Assembly (NCBI GenBank): GCA_029747585.1
Contig: JAPEVF010000108.1
Span: 44,109 to 108,108 of the forward strand
Direction of reading: 5' to 3'
Origin: Pleurotus djamor
Taxonomy: Eukaryota > Basidiomycota > Agaricomycetes > Agaricales > Pleurotaceae
DNA: 64,000 bases
The position numbers and the translations under genes are program-made. Shown in pieces: positions 48,433 through 60,229 of the stretch (within the stretch, counting starts at the first letter, position 1; each line of letters opens with the position of its first letter). A model generated the notes under the pieces. The model saw nothing but the letters and a program-made list of their open reading frames with translations. It searched no databases and had not been told where the DNA came from.

Positions 48433-48892
48433 TTGAAATACGCTGAGCATTCTATAGACACCATGCAAACCTTCAAGAGCCACCTTTGGCAGCGCCATGA
48501 CCATGGTGAAGGTGGGCACCACTCTGACGGACACCATACTACAACGGAACAATCGTCAATGGCAAGCAACATTTGTCCTCCGGTGTTTTGCACTCCTCTA
48601 ACCTCAGCAACAGCCCATAGCCAGTGCGACGCAAAGCGGTGGTAGCAGCCCTAAAACGTGAGCTGGATTTTAGCGAGGACTAAAAGCGATCTTACTCAAG
48701 AATTCTGAGTTTATCAGAGCTCCCAACTCGGTTATACCTGGCATTGTCGGCGCTTTGAGCGGGATCTCTATCGTGCTGGTCATCGGCGGGGTATTCCTTC
48801 TCTGGCGTCGAAGAAAGAAACGAATTGCCAAGAAGAAGGTGGATAGGTGGAAGTGGTTTGAGACATGGGAGAGGCGCAACCAAGGCTTTTGA
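48433..48892 (+). pseudogene. Truncated relic, tandem family member D
   Basis: The segment 48720-48892 encodes APNSVIPGIVGALSGISI, continues through a membrane helix to WRRRKKRIAKKKVDRWKWFE and TWERRNQGF, and then stops at 48890. This matches the helix and juxtamembrane part of the genes at 50161 and 52294 (WKWFDYWNRRHKSM, WKWFDSWKRQHRGV), but the whole cytosolic tail with both shared motifs is gone. Upstream, 48463-48540 reads MQTFKSHLWQRHDHGEGGHH, resembling their His/Asp-rich extracellular starts. No tail motif is found in the following 300 bases. I read it as a decayed member, although expression as a tail-less protein is possible. Confidence 0.6.
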
Positions 48893-50160
48893 CTCCTCAA
48901 CCGTATTGATAGGGTCTTGCTCTTAGACTCCTATTAATATTCCCCACAGACTTCAACCGGTGCCGGTGGGCAACGAGAAGGATTGTATCATGATAGTGGT
49001 TTGATCCCTTGAGGGATCCTTCGGGGCTATCGTACGATCAATGGTTTCTAAAATCCACGGTGCCTCCTGTGTCCTACCCAGAATGAGCGTTAACGCTCCA
49101 CCCATCATGCATCAGCGCTGTCCTTGTCATAGAAATATCTATTAACCCTCACAACATCAGCAGCATCAGTCGCTCAGACATTGATCGATATCCCGAGCCT
49201 GGTCGTTATTCAATATTTAGCCCTCAGCGCTCGGCGACGAATTCTCCTTTCACTGACTCGCCCAGAGGTAGCCATCTCAGGTTTCTTGCATCGTCTAGCA
49301 TTATCGACTTAGTGTCACTCACCTACTCGAAGACTGTTGAACTGGAGTATATACTAAAGAGGACAGAAGCTCAAGCATGCAAGCGTCGGCCACACTACAT
49401 TAATATCTCGGACATCCAATTCCCCCACCACCATCTCCGACTCCTTCCTCAGAGGTAAGTTCGACTCTGATGCCCCTCACCAACAATCAATATCAACTTA
49501 AGTACAAACAAACTTTGATTTGTACGCCAAGCCATCACATCAATCATATCTGGTCATCACAGGAACTGTCTTTGGCGACGAACAATGCGCAGGAAGTACA
49601 GAGGATTCAAGGTAATGTGGTAATGACAAGCATGAGACGGAATCGCCGAGACACAGGGTCAGATGTAACGAATCAAGCACTTGAAAAGGTAATTGAGACT
49701 TGAGTATGGTCCCCTTGCATTCTCAGTGAATAATCTTGACGGCGTCAGTTTTCACAACGCAGGAGGACAGTCCGAGGGGAGCGCTGAACCACGGCTCGCC
49801 ATGCTGCGAGGACTTCTAGCACGCGACGAGTCCCTAGACACGTATAGGGGTCTTTCCTGAAGTGATTCCCAGCGATAGCTTCTTTCCCCCGCGCCAGCGG
49901 CTCCATCGGTTCTCTATTCATGCAAGTATACTCACATGTCACAGTCAGGCTCTGGTATTGCTTCTAAAAGTGTCATCTGCATATTGTCTGCATGCAACCG
50001 CGTTTCGTATCATTTGACCGCTTCTTCACACCATGACGACTGTGATGGAAGGTGTGTGTAGTATGCTGTCCTGGAATGTGCACTGCCTTGAGACACTCAT
50101 ACTTATAGCTATCAACATACTCTAGTATGAACCTCTGCAGATCGTCTCTGTCATTATCAT
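48893..50160. other. Intergenic within the membrane-protein cluster
   Basis: No gene is supported. A short open stretch at 49165-49280 (RSDIDRYPEPGRYSIFSPQR) could be a tail fragment of a further lost member, but it carries neither shared motif. Confidence 0.35.
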
Positions 50161-51509
50161 ATGCGTCGCTCCTGGCCTCGAGAGCGATCGTATCAAGCGC
50201 TGGCCCGCTACATTCCAGAAGGGAACCGTCCTACACAGGTTCACAGTAATCTCGAGCTAGTCTTCGAGGTTAGACGGCCTTGGAAGCGGCTGGCTCTTCG
50301 TCGCTTCATTACGCGGGACGATCATGACAAGAGCGATAGTAGCGGCGATAGTGACGGTGGTGACGATAGTGACTCTTCCGATAGCGACCGGGACTCCAAA
50401 CATCGCAAGGAAAGCCTTTCTTCGACCTCTAAACCTTCAATTCCAGCCAAAGCCTCGACTCTTCCCGTACCCAACCCGCCTGGTCCCGCGCCTCAACTAC
50501 AGCCCCCGCCGACCCCCAACAATCCCCCAATCCCCCTTCCGACCCTAACTACCATACCTGCCCCTGTCCAGGATCAATCCCCAACTCCAGGCACTGTCGG
50601 AGCACCTACTCCACCAACGTATGTCCTCAATTTACTCTGTTTGCTTCCACGTTATCTTAAAGAAAATCCAGTGCTGCTGCTGTTTCACAAGAAAGGCTTT
50701 CTTCATCCACCGACGCATCTTCGCCTTCATCGGGCATACCCACGCCCGAGCCAACGCCGAGCGTCCCCCTTGCGCAATCTGTTTCCGATGGGTCTGAAGC
50801 TACTACAGATACATTATCAGCGATTGGAGATACATTTGGATCGACATCGGAGACCGCGGTAGCCTCGACTGCCGGATCAACGTCTGTTGCATTGCCATCT
50901 GGCATTCCTCCAGATGAGAACATTTCCTCCAGGCCCCCCTCATCTAACAGCCCTTCAAGAGGACTAAGCGTACCTATTCAGATACTCATCGCTATTGCAG
51001 GAACCTTACTGGGAGTCGCCTGCATTTTCGCATGCTTCTACTTTTGGCGTCGAAGAAGAAAGCAGAAACGTCATGAGGTCAGCTGGAAATGGTTCGACTA
51101 TTGGAACAGGCGGCACAAGAGCATGTCTACCATCATCACGGACGTAGATGTCGAGAACCAAGCGCTAGGCTCTTCGTCTGAGAAGACATTGCACGGCAAG
51201 GATGACGACGCGCATTCCTTGCACTCCTCCACGTCTTCTGAACCACCACGCGTACGAGTCGTCTCGATGGGCTTCATCACAAGTAATACGAACCAAACGA
51301 AGACAACATCAAATACAAACCTTGTCGTGGCCTTGCCCCCGTCGATCCACGATCCATCAAACACAGCTCGCGTCGGACTTCGTGGATATGAACCGCCCCC
51401 TGAAAGGCCTCCTAAACTCCTGAAACGCCATCCATCCGAAGACATCCTCACAGAAGCGGGACGCCGCAATGCCGAACTATTATTTGCATCCAAGTACTCC
51501 AATATTTAG
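50161..51509 (+). CDS. Single-pass membrane protein, tandem family member B
   Basis: Exons 50161-50618 and 50672-51509 give about 431 residues. The N-terminal region is Asp/Ser-rich (DDHDKSDSSGDSDGGDDSD), then a long Pro/Thr/Ser-rich stalk likely to be O-glycosylated (PAPQLQPPPTPNNPPIPLP). The membrane helix is IQILIAIAGTLLGVACIFAC, followed by FWRRRRKQKRHEVSWKWFDY. The cytosolic tail contains VRVVSMGFITSN, TTSNTNLVVALPP and a terminal SEDILTEAGRRNAELLFASK. The start is uncertain: the 50161 ATG gives no signal peptide. An ATG at 50126 in another frame begins with a hydrophobic SSLSLSYASLLASRAIVSSA but needs an unplaced intron. It is the best-preserved member of the family. Confidence 0.75.
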
Positions 51510-52293
51510 ATACCAGGACTATCTAGCTGGGACTACCGCTGTACTTTTAGTTTGATACTTACATGTCGCGACTTGGGCACATCGAGAGCTCATTGGGGTG
51601 ACCCGTTTCATGTCTTCATTTGGTTTGATCAGAATTTCGGGGCTTTGAAATGATGGCATAACTCTAGGTCATATACTACTACTCGCGCCCGTAACCACCA
51701 CGCGAAGTTGTTAAACTGTATAGATAGAGTGGAACCGGAGGCAGCGGGAGAGTCTCGGAGAGTCTCCCCCGGAGCATCCTATTGGCTAGATTCAAGCAAT
51801 ATATATTTTTACTCCCTGAAAAGCTCGCATAAACGCTTTCAGCTCACATAAGTATGATCGTTTGAACAAGTTGAGACCCATCCCAGGCCATACTCCTTTC
51901 CTTTTAGGGAAGGCTCCTATGTTCAGTTGGCATGGCTTCTGGCAATCAGGCAACCATGTCAGGCAAATGCCAGGATCGACGACAACCTATGTTGAACTCC
52001 ATAATCTGGGGCTATTCCAAACTGACACGGTCAAGCACGCCATGAACACTAGCGTACGGGGAAATGGTAATCGTCCCTTGGCCACGGCGTAGCATTTAGC
52101 ATTTGGAGAACGAGTAGGCCGCTTCTGGGAGACCAAGGTGATTTCTCTTCTCCCTATTTTCATCTAACAGATGGGTTGCTCACAATGATGCAGCAGGCTG
52201 TTTGATTTAGAACGAGGGCGCTGGACAGCTCTATGTGCATTATTTCTTCCGACAGATACCTGTATCCATAGGGAACACTCATATCGGAGGGGC
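51510..52293. other. Intergenic between members B and C
   Basis: No gene is seen; promoter of member C is expected here. A TATATATAC run lies at 52299-52307, just inside the modelled start of member C, so the true start may be further downstream. Confidence 0.4.
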
Positions 52294-53516
52294 GTGTATA
52301 TATACGGCCCCATCTCCTTCTGCGTGCCCGTGCTCTTACTGTGGCCATTTCTACCCAGCCGCACCAGAATGGCCGTCTCCCATGCGAGAGTGCACGAACG
52401 CAGGGCGTTCTGTTTCATCCCGCTGTTATGTGGCTTTGCCCGGGATAACCAACGTCCTCCATCCCCTACTGGGGATTCCCCAGAGAAGGCCCCCAATGTG
52501 AAACCTAGCCAACCACCTACTCAAAATCCTCCTCGGTCTGTGTTATCTTATCAGCTTCGACTCAGATTAGAGAATTTCTCATATTTTAATGTAGTCCTAC
52601 CCCAGCTGCAGAGACGTCTGTATTGATCCTCACCCAAACCGTTACGCCGCCGCCGCTCCCTTCACCAACCACTCCATCACCACCACCGCCAACTTCGCCA
52701 CTTCCACCATCCCCACCGAGCCCACCGAGCCCAAATGAGAGCCAAGTCGCTCTAGCTGGCGGTCCAGCTTCTCCTTCCCTGCTGTCTGCAGCAGCAGCCT
52801 CGATCGTAACAGGGGCGACAACCACTCCCATCTCGGTGGAAGGGACTCCCACTCCCACCTCAATGAACATTACAAATGATCCAGAGTCTGGTCCTACATC
52901 AACTCTCGTAGCTAGCTCAACACTGATCCCTCTCACGTCCTCGAGCGCCGCTGCTACTTCCAGTATCGTTCCAACCCAAAATGCGTCCCAGAACTCTCAC
53001 TCCCCGGTTATCCCTGCCATCGTTGGTTCAGTGGCTGGTGCGGTTGTCATCTGCATGATGATCGTGCTCGCTTGCCTCTGGCGTCGAAGACGGAACAAGA
53101 AACGTAACGAAAACAATTGGAAGTGGTTCGACTCTTGGAAGCGGCAGCATAGAGGTGTATCCGTCATCATGGACATTGATATCGAAAATCAAGCAAAGAT
53201 TAGCGACACGGAAAACGAGGAAAATGAGGAGGGAAATGATACACTCTCTTTGAACTCTTCCCGAGTAGAACAAAGGCGAATACGCGTTGTTTCGATGGGA
53301 TATGTGACGAATCAGACCGGGACAACATCAAATACCAACTTCGTCGTCGCCAAACCTCCGACATCTAATGACATCAAACCTGGCTCGTTTACGTATGAGC
53401 CACATGTGGAGGGGAGCAATGATCACTCGAAGGGAAGTCGAGTAACTTCGAGTGAAATCCTAACGGACGCTGGGCGTCGGAATGTAGAACTCCTATATAA
53501 AGCCAAACCTACGTAG
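52294..53516 (+). CDS. Single-pass membrane protein, tandem family member C
   Basis: The second exon (from about 52614) is clear. It has a Pro-rich stalk (TPPPLPSPTTPSPPPPTSPL), a Ser/Thr-rich region and a membrane helix (VIPAIVGSVAGAVVICMMIV). Then come WRRRRNKKRNENNWKWFDSW and a tail with IRVVSMGYVTNQ, TTSNTNFVVAKPP and SSEILTDAGRRNVELLYKAK. The first exon (52294-52539) offers a hydrophobic start (SFCVPVLLLWPFLP) that could be a signal peptide. However, it overlaps a TATATATA run, and the acceptor I need (GCAGAG) is weak, so the 5' end is tentative. It shares VSVIMDIDIENQ with VDVENQ in member B, showing the two are the closest pair. Function is unknown. Confidence 0.72.
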
Positions 53517-53835
53517 CTGTAGTAATACTAATACTAAGGGGACCTTTTATGGACAGAGTATACTTGGACTCACATTCTATCTACACTGTACTCTTATACA
53601 TAGTTGTGTTTTACTGTCGTTTTCTACGGACATTTCGAAGGTAGTGGAGCGGTTATATGGTACTTTCGAAAATGGCATAGGAGGAATGACCGCACCACAG
53701 TTGGGAGCTGATGATTACCGTAGCTGATACTCAGCAGGACTAGCTCTACGCCTTCACATTGAGCGATACTTGTCATAGAACCTCAGCAGGAGTAGTCCCT
53801 GTAGCCCCTGTGCCTAGATAATGAGTTAGCGCTCG
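53517..53835. other. Intergenic, end of the genic part
   Basis: No gene is seen. It separates the last host gene from the repeat-rich region. Confidence 0.4.
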
Positions 53836-54133
53836 CACTGCTGACATAATCAAATAAGCCAACGCGGCTTATCGTGAACCGATTTTGGTCAGTGAAAAAC
53901 TTTACACACCGTATAATAGGCAGTCTGACTGCAAGTTAACTTAGAATATGCTTGAAAATATGCTTGGGATAAAGTTGAGGGCCGGAGACGAAATAAAGCC
54001 ACGATATGTCTCCAATATGACTCAGGGGATTATGGAAGGGCTATAGGAGTCCGATTAGGAGAAAATACAAAATAAATTCGGAATGGGTTCGAAATGCGCC
54101 GGAAATGGGATGAGGGTATTCCCCTTGAGATTA
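53836..54133 (+). repeat. Left terminal inverted repeat
   Basis: This is paired with 55027-55325 on the opposite strand. Shared words include GGATTATGGAAGGGCTATAG (one mismatch) and TCGAAATGCGCCGGAAATGG. Confidence 0.85.
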
Positions 54134-54137
54134 TTGT

Positions 54138-54333
54138 GATCATATACAGTGTGTAGGTGAATTCTGACCAAAATATGCTTTCAATATGTCCAAAGAGCAT
54201 ATTGCAAGCCCATGCATGGATTAATTTTCCTTTGTTCAATTTAGGGATAATCACCGCATGGGCTTTCAGTACGCTCTTTGGACATATTGAAAGCATATTT
54301 TGGTCAGAATTCACCTCTACACTGTATATGATC
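54138..54333. repeat. Long internal hairpin (two 78-nt arms)
   Basis: Arms 54138-54215 and 54256-54333 are near-perfect inverse complements (for example TGAATTCTGACCAAAATATG against CATATTTTGGTCAGAATTCA), separated by a 40-nt loop. It may be a small MITE nested in the larger element, or part of it. Confidence 0.85.
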
Positions 54334-55026
54334 ATGATTACCTTGCTTGCAAGGTCATAGCCTGTCAAAACCTTCCATATAAGGAATCGAGAGACCACCA
54401 ACCGCCGCTTGCCGAATATAAGTCATCTCCGCTTAAAAACAACAGGACCGCAGCCGCCTACGCCCCCCTTCCTAATCTGTACGAGCCAATACTTGATCAG
54501 ACATCGCACGGCACGAAAGCATAGGGAGAGGTGGAGGTGTATGGGAAGATCATTCCAGGGTGATGAGCATTTCGTGTAAAAGCAAATGGCGGAGAAATGT
54601 CAGGAGGGGAAGCATTTCCAGTTCTCGTGTGAAGGAGTTACGACTGACTTTGCTGAGGAGACAGCTTCACGCTGCATGTCATAACTTTCTCCTATATTGC
54701 TGCGATGGCTGACACGGTCCGTTGGGTACATGCTCTCGCTCGGACTCACAACTCTGTGTAACAAGGACATATCGCACGCCGTTTGACCATCTTTTTGGAT
54801 GCTACCAGTTGACCACATTGGGCAGACAATGCAGATTTGTCGAGTACGTTTCCCAAACATTTCCGATGAACATTACATATAACGTAACATATCATAAGTG
54901 TTATTTGGAAACAAAGGATGCTGTCCCTCCCGAGTCCAGTGCCATGCAATCACAAACATTTTGTGAAATATTCCAGTTTCCACTTATTGCAAGCAAGGTA
55001 CATTAAGCGCCAACAGCGGTCACTAG

Positions 55027-55325
55027 TAATCTCAAGGGGAATACCTTGATCCCATTTCCGGCGCATTTCGAACCCATCCCGAATTTATTTTGTATTTCCT
55101 CCTAATCGGACTCCTATAGCCCTTCCATAAACCCCTGAGTCATATTGGAGACATATCGTGAGTGTATTTCGTCTCCGGCCCCTCAACTTTATCCCGAGCA
55201 TATTTTCGAGCATATCATAAATTGACTTGCAGTCAGACTGCCTATCATACGGTGTGTAAAGTTTTTCATTGACCGAAATCTGTTCACGATAAGCCGCGTC
55301 GGCTTATTTGATTATGTCAGCAGTG
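55027..55325 (-). repeat. Right terminal inverted repeat
   Basis: This is the inverse complement of 53836-54133. Confidence 0.85.
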
Positions 55326-58043
55326 TAATCTCCTATCATGCTTGTTCATTCAGTGCTCAGCTCACCCTGGAATTCACTTGGTAGGACTGTAGGACTTCCA
55401 TAGTTCAGAAGTATGTATATGATACTTGTGCTGTATCTGAGTTATATAAAGAACTGATGGGTTATATGAGATAATCATAGCATTGTTGTTAATCAAGCTA
55501 GTGACCAGGGCAGGAAATTGCACAGTCCAGTGATAAGGACCCTTGCCTGATTTCTGATTCCGAGAATATNCGAAACAAGTAAGTCTCNCCTCGCTTCATT
55601 CTCATTTATATTTACTGCGTTTTCTCAGACCCTCATCTGTAAAGCAGCAGCAGAGCGTGGAGAGGGTAGGCAGGCAGGACAACAATCTACGGAGCAAATT
55701 CAAGCAGAGAGGTCCTCTGTGGAGGACTAAGATCTAACATGCAAATCCTGACATTGATGTAGATGATGTAGATGATTGGATGAAACCTGTAATTGTTTCT
55801 CATGATACCATCATGCATTCCACTGGATTTCCGTGGAGAGATTACCACGATCCCAGTCAAACAGTCGAACACTCCATTTCCAGTGGAATTCCAGTGGACA
55901 ATGCCATTAAAGTCCCCTAATGTTTTATGAATTGGCTCTCTCTTCACCTCTCCAGTAGAGATCTACTGGATGCCCAGTGGATTAATTTCCAGTGGAAATC
56001 AACTGGAATCCACTGGGTCCAAGCAAAGAGATAAAGTTCCTGAAGGGATGTACCAACTTTGCTTCCAGCTAGATTCCATATGGAAATGAGTGGAAATGAG
56101 TGGACTCCAGTGAACTCCACCCATTTCCATAGCGCATTTTGAGTGGATATTTTTCCAGCCAAATCAAGCCAGATTGGTGATGGATCACAAGATTGAGAGC
56201 CATTCCATCCATGTCCGTAGACATTGAGAGCCACACTCTCAGTGAAATCACCGCCGAGCTGGGGGTGGAAAGGTTTTCTTGTCTTGCACCATGCACCCTC
56301 TTCCTGGACCATTACTTATCTTTCTAAAGGTATGAATGAGAGAGTATGCATAAAGTCTGTGAAGAAAGGTCCTGGCATCTGGGGCATGGCAGGCTACCTG
56401 GCCTGCACATATCCAACCTTTTTAGATGGCAACAGCAGCATAACTTGTAAACATGAACTCAGCTGTCCATTTGTTATAGGGTGCCCCACAGTTGANTTTT
56501 TTGTTCTATGGCCAGCTCTTTACTGATTTTGATGGCAAACCTGACCACTCTCATGCATAATTGCAAGATTTGCAAGATTTCCTTTGATGCATCCAGATGA
56601 TGCTCAAGGAAATGGAGATGGCAAGACAGTCAGTATTACATCAAAGCAAGTGAAGTAGAGCTTTTGAGTCCTTGGAAATAGTAGGCACTCTAGAAGGAAA
56701 CACCCACTAGCACAAAGTCACCACAAGCAATGGAGACAAAGATGTCACTCTCAGAAGATAGCATGTCACTTTGGTTGTGGAAAAGGGAAGACAAAGTGCT
56801 GACACCAACTATTTGCAAGCAGCAATAACTTTGATTAGATGTGGCAATCTCTATCATGTTGTAGGCAAGCAGCAGACCAGCAAGCACCAAGCCTGTAACA
56901 ATAAGGACAATGTGGACACTTGTCTGTATCTGTGTTCTGAGCCTCTTATGGTTGCGATTTGTGGCAACATTCCCGTCATATAATACTGGGTAGCTGGCAT
57001 GAAGGGTAAGAAAGTCAAAAAGAATGAGCAATGATTGAACAAGGCAGAAGTTGGCAGAAGTTGGCTCAATCAAGGACTATGATTCATGAATAGGTAGGTG
57101 GATGGGTAATACATAATCACAGAGGTTTATTGCCATTGCTGAAACAACTTGTAGTTGCCTGGTCAACATACCAATCTCTGCACAGGATCCCAAGCAAGAA
57201 CAGTTTCCGTTATTGGGCCACAGGGTAGGTGCAAGGAGCTACAGACAGGCCTTTGTAGATAGCATTTGGCATGCAAAAACAGCAAGGAGTGGCTATTGAT
57301 TGCATTTCACCAGCTTTGATATGTCCCTTGCTGGTAACATTTATTACACCCACAACTCTGCAACAGTAATGATGGCCATGCTCAGATAGCCAATGCTGCA
57401 GGATTTGTTCATTGTGGTCACTCTAGTACTTAATGACACAACACTTTGGATGATGAAAACTATCCCCAAGAAAGAGGGACTTAGCTAGCTGCTTACATAA
57501 TGGTAATTAATGCATATAAGACAATGCTTAGAAGCTTAGGTTGTGACCTTGAAGCACCTGCATCACACTCTCGTGTGCAGATTCAATGTATATATAGTTC
57601 TGTAGTCCATCTATCTCTACCATCAATATTTAGCTGCGGGTGGATGCCGTTGTCCCAGATCACTATCTTGTGATGAAAAGAGCAGTCTATATTGACTGTG
57701 GAAACAGCAGTAATTGACTGTTCTCACAATCAATTACTGATGGACCCTGTGCAAAGAATGCCTCCGGGTTCCACAACCAGTGCCAAGTTTTACCTGTTGT
57801 GGTCCAGAACTGTGTAAGTTCAGACGCGATTTAGTGGACACGCACTTGGTCAAAAGGTACCCATAGGAACCTAAAAGGGGGGTTTCCACCTATACCAGAA
57901 AAGGGACAATGGCACACTCTGGGACACTATTGTTAGTTACATCAATCAATCAATATTATTATAACACACTATTGGTGACACTTTCGCGTTCTTTGGCTTC
58001 AGATCAATCAGTTATTTAGCAGGTTACAATACTTACTACCCTA
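55326..58043. other. Repeat-derived, gene-free stretch
   Basis: No coding gene is supported. The part 55790-56330 is dense in CCAGTGGA/TCCACTGG words and is annotated separately. The rest is AT-rich with short frames only. Confidence 0.45.
55872..56130 (+). repeat. Dispersed TCCAGTGGA-rich repeat, copy 1
   Basis: This is similar in order and wording to 63254-63470: both run CATTTCCAGT-GGA, CATTAAAGTCCCC, GGAATCCACTGGG, CCAAGCAA, TACCAACT and GGAAATG-GTGGA. Copies are diverged with small indels. Confidence 0.7.
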
Positions 58044-58227
58044 TGTTGGAGGTGGAAAGAAATAGAGGGGAGGATGAGGAGAGATAGAGAGCTCAGACAC
58101 AGCCACAGCCACAGACACAAGACACAACAGTTGGTTGTCCAACAACAGCAGAGAGCAACTAGTTATCATTCCGAGCTAATCCGACTTTATTTGTCCTTGG
58201 TTGTACATGTCCGTTACAACTCCAACA
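58044..58227 (-). repeat. Solo LTR-like element
   Basis: 184 bases start TGTTGGAG and end CTCCAACA, a perfect 8-bp terminal inverted repeat with TG...CA ends. It matches the LTR next to gag at 62097-62278 nearly throughout. Flanks CCCTA and CCGTA are a near 5-bp duplication with one mismatch. It is assigned to the minus strand by the gag orientation. Confidence 0.75.
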
Positions 58228-59297
58228 CCGTAGTAGCAACACTTTCTGCATAATGCCTCCCTTGCTTCACTTTCATTTCTAGCAATAGCCATGATGTCTA
58301 CAAAGGGAATGCTTCAAGTTCCTGCAAATCTGCTGTGGCTGGAGTGACATTAAGCATACACAGACATTGGATTGACTTGGAATTTAGTCACAAATCATAG
58401 CTGTCAGCTGTTAAACTATCAACTGTCATGTTCATTCTTGTGTTTGGCTGCTTCCTCCCCATATCCTTTTTCTGCTTTCAACCCATCTTTATATCACTCC
58501 CAAGATATCTCTATGTACCTTGCTCAGTTACTAGTGATGTTTGAATACACAAAGGCACATCAATTTCTTCATTATGAAGCCACCTTTCTTTCTATATCAA
58601 CTAAACTCAGTACTAGCTTTGGTACTTGGCCTATCATATGTATGGGGAAAGAGGAAGGGGAGACAATTTGGGTAGTTGCAATCCTCTAGGAAGACATAGC
58701 ATCACCCAGTAAATTAAATAAATGAAGCAGAAAAGATAGTTTCTGGCTAGTTTACCTACTTGATTGATCAAGAACCATTAGATACAGGGCTATATTGGCA
58801 TACCAGTCCCTGCAGGTCAGGTTGTACTATAATAGGGTTATCGCAATTGACCGCGGATTTTCATGTAAGGTGGAGACCAAGAAAAGTCCTATTGTCCATC
58901 AGGTGACAAAGTCATCAAAATACTACTGTGCTCCTGTCTGGAAAATGATGGCCTCCTGTGGGAGCCATATCATGAACACTATCCAGTGGAAACCAATCAT
59001 AGGAATAGCAGAAGCCAGTAAGTGAGTAGGTTTTTTGACAATCAATAAATAAGATTGATTCAACCTTGCCCGCCAGTGAAAGTCTGTAAATAGACTCTCA
59101 GTAGTCAGTCAATCCCACTAGAAATCACTCTACTGGTTGGTGCTAATGTTCTACAAACTTGACTGGAAGAAAATTCCTTATCAGCCATAATAATTTCATT
59201 CAGTTCCACTATTCTTTCAGCTGGGTCCCAGCTGTATTTGTTACAAGATGGCCTGGGATGTCTTCTCTGGTCACCTCCCACTATGCATATCTTAGAT
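58228..59297. other. Gene-free stretch
   Basis: Only short frames without motifs are present, such as 58372-58689 and 58795-59025. I see no gene. Confidence 0.4.
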
Positions 59298-59772
59298 ATG
59301 TTGTAGCCTCTGCTGACCAAGAATGACATGAGAAATTATATTCCATAATGTGTGATTCACGGATTATTGGACCGTGGTAGCATTCCCTATGTGCAGCATT
59401 TTTCTTTCTTCCACTATGACACAGTGATAAACCAAGCCACACGCAATATCAAACCAGCAGCAAATCAGACATGACAAGCTGAATCTTGAATAGAACTAAA
59501 CTTTAGTATGCCTAGCAATTAATACTGATCCACACAAACATACTCAAGCTCTATCAACCAAACATGATGGATATTTGGCCTTGTAGCAGTCATGTGCAAA
59601 CAATTAATCATCAAGCAGATTTGACACCTGAGGCAATTACAACAACTTCACGCAGCACGCCGCTGTTGTCATGGTATGGCCCAGCCACCATAGTCCTTTC
59701 TCGTACCCTTGCGGCTCCTGCTGTTGCTTTCTCTGTTCCTTCATGTATCATCATTTTGGCAATGATCTGGTG
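59298..59772 (+). repeat. Inverted repeat arm, left copy (about 470 bp)
   Basis: This is almost identical to the inverse complement of 63531-63998, with only a few substitutions and one single-base indel seen. The shared stretch includes CATGATGGATATTTGGCCTT and GTATGGCCCAGCCACCATAG. Confidence 0.88.
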
Positions 59773-59877
59773 TCTGTCCACCATGGTCTTGCGTTGTGAG
59801 ACAGTCTCATGTGGCCATTGCTTTACATTGCGCGCCACACTTGAGAATGCCTCCAACAGTGAGGCCTTTAGTGTTCA

Positions 59878-59913
59878 GCAGGGAGCAACTATCTACTACA
59901 TTCCGAGCCAAAT
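59878..59913 (-). repeat. Short LTR fragment
   Basis: GGGAGCAACTATCTACTACA and the following TTCCGAG match the middle of the LTR at 62097-62278 (62204-62225 region). The sequence on both sides does not match. Confidence 0.6.
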
Positions 59914-60229
59914 GTCATTGATAAATTTGGGTCCAAATCATTATGCTTGAAATATTAGAACGAGACCAACTTACACACATCCCACAGTGGGTTGAAAAGG
60001 GTGTTGTTGCTACATGGTTATCTTCAGCTGACCAGTGGTCTGTGTCATCTTCAGATCTTAGTGGGTGGTAGTGATCAAGTGATTATGGGTGGATGTTTAA
60101 GTGTGTGCATGCCAGTCAGTTGGTCAGTCATAGTCAATCAAAGTCAGAGAGTCAAACTTGTGTCAACACCGGTCAGTCAGTTGGTAAATGAGTCAGTCAG
60201 TACACTGTAGTCATAGTGAATGTTGAAGG

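Larger units (their letters stand above)
53836..55325. mobile_element. Non-autonomous TIR DNA element, about 1.49 kb
   Basis: The two ends are inverted copies of each other: 53836-54133 and 55027-55325, about 298 bases with few differences. They start CACTGCTGACATAATC on the left and end with its complement on the right. The interior has no transposase-like frame and contains a second long hairpin (54138-54333). CACTG termini resemble CACTA-type ends, but I find no matching 3-bp or 8-bp target duplication, so the superfamily is open. Confidence 0.8.

Noticed and set aside
50126..50250. Alternative signal-peptide start for family member B (SSLSLSYASLLASRAIVSSA)
   Set aside because: Frame hits a stop after about 40 residues and no plausible intron of normal size joins it to the main frame.
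53836..55325. hAT or CACTA assignment of the TIR element
   Set aside because: CACTG ends hint at CACTA, but neither a 3-bp nor an 8-bp target duplication is visible, so no superfamily is claimed.
56690..57073. 127-residue minus-strand frame with a hydrophobic stretch (IVLIVTGLVLAGLLLAYN)
   Set aside because: Isolated in repeat-rich DNA, no start context or homology recognised, and plus-strand frames overlap it.
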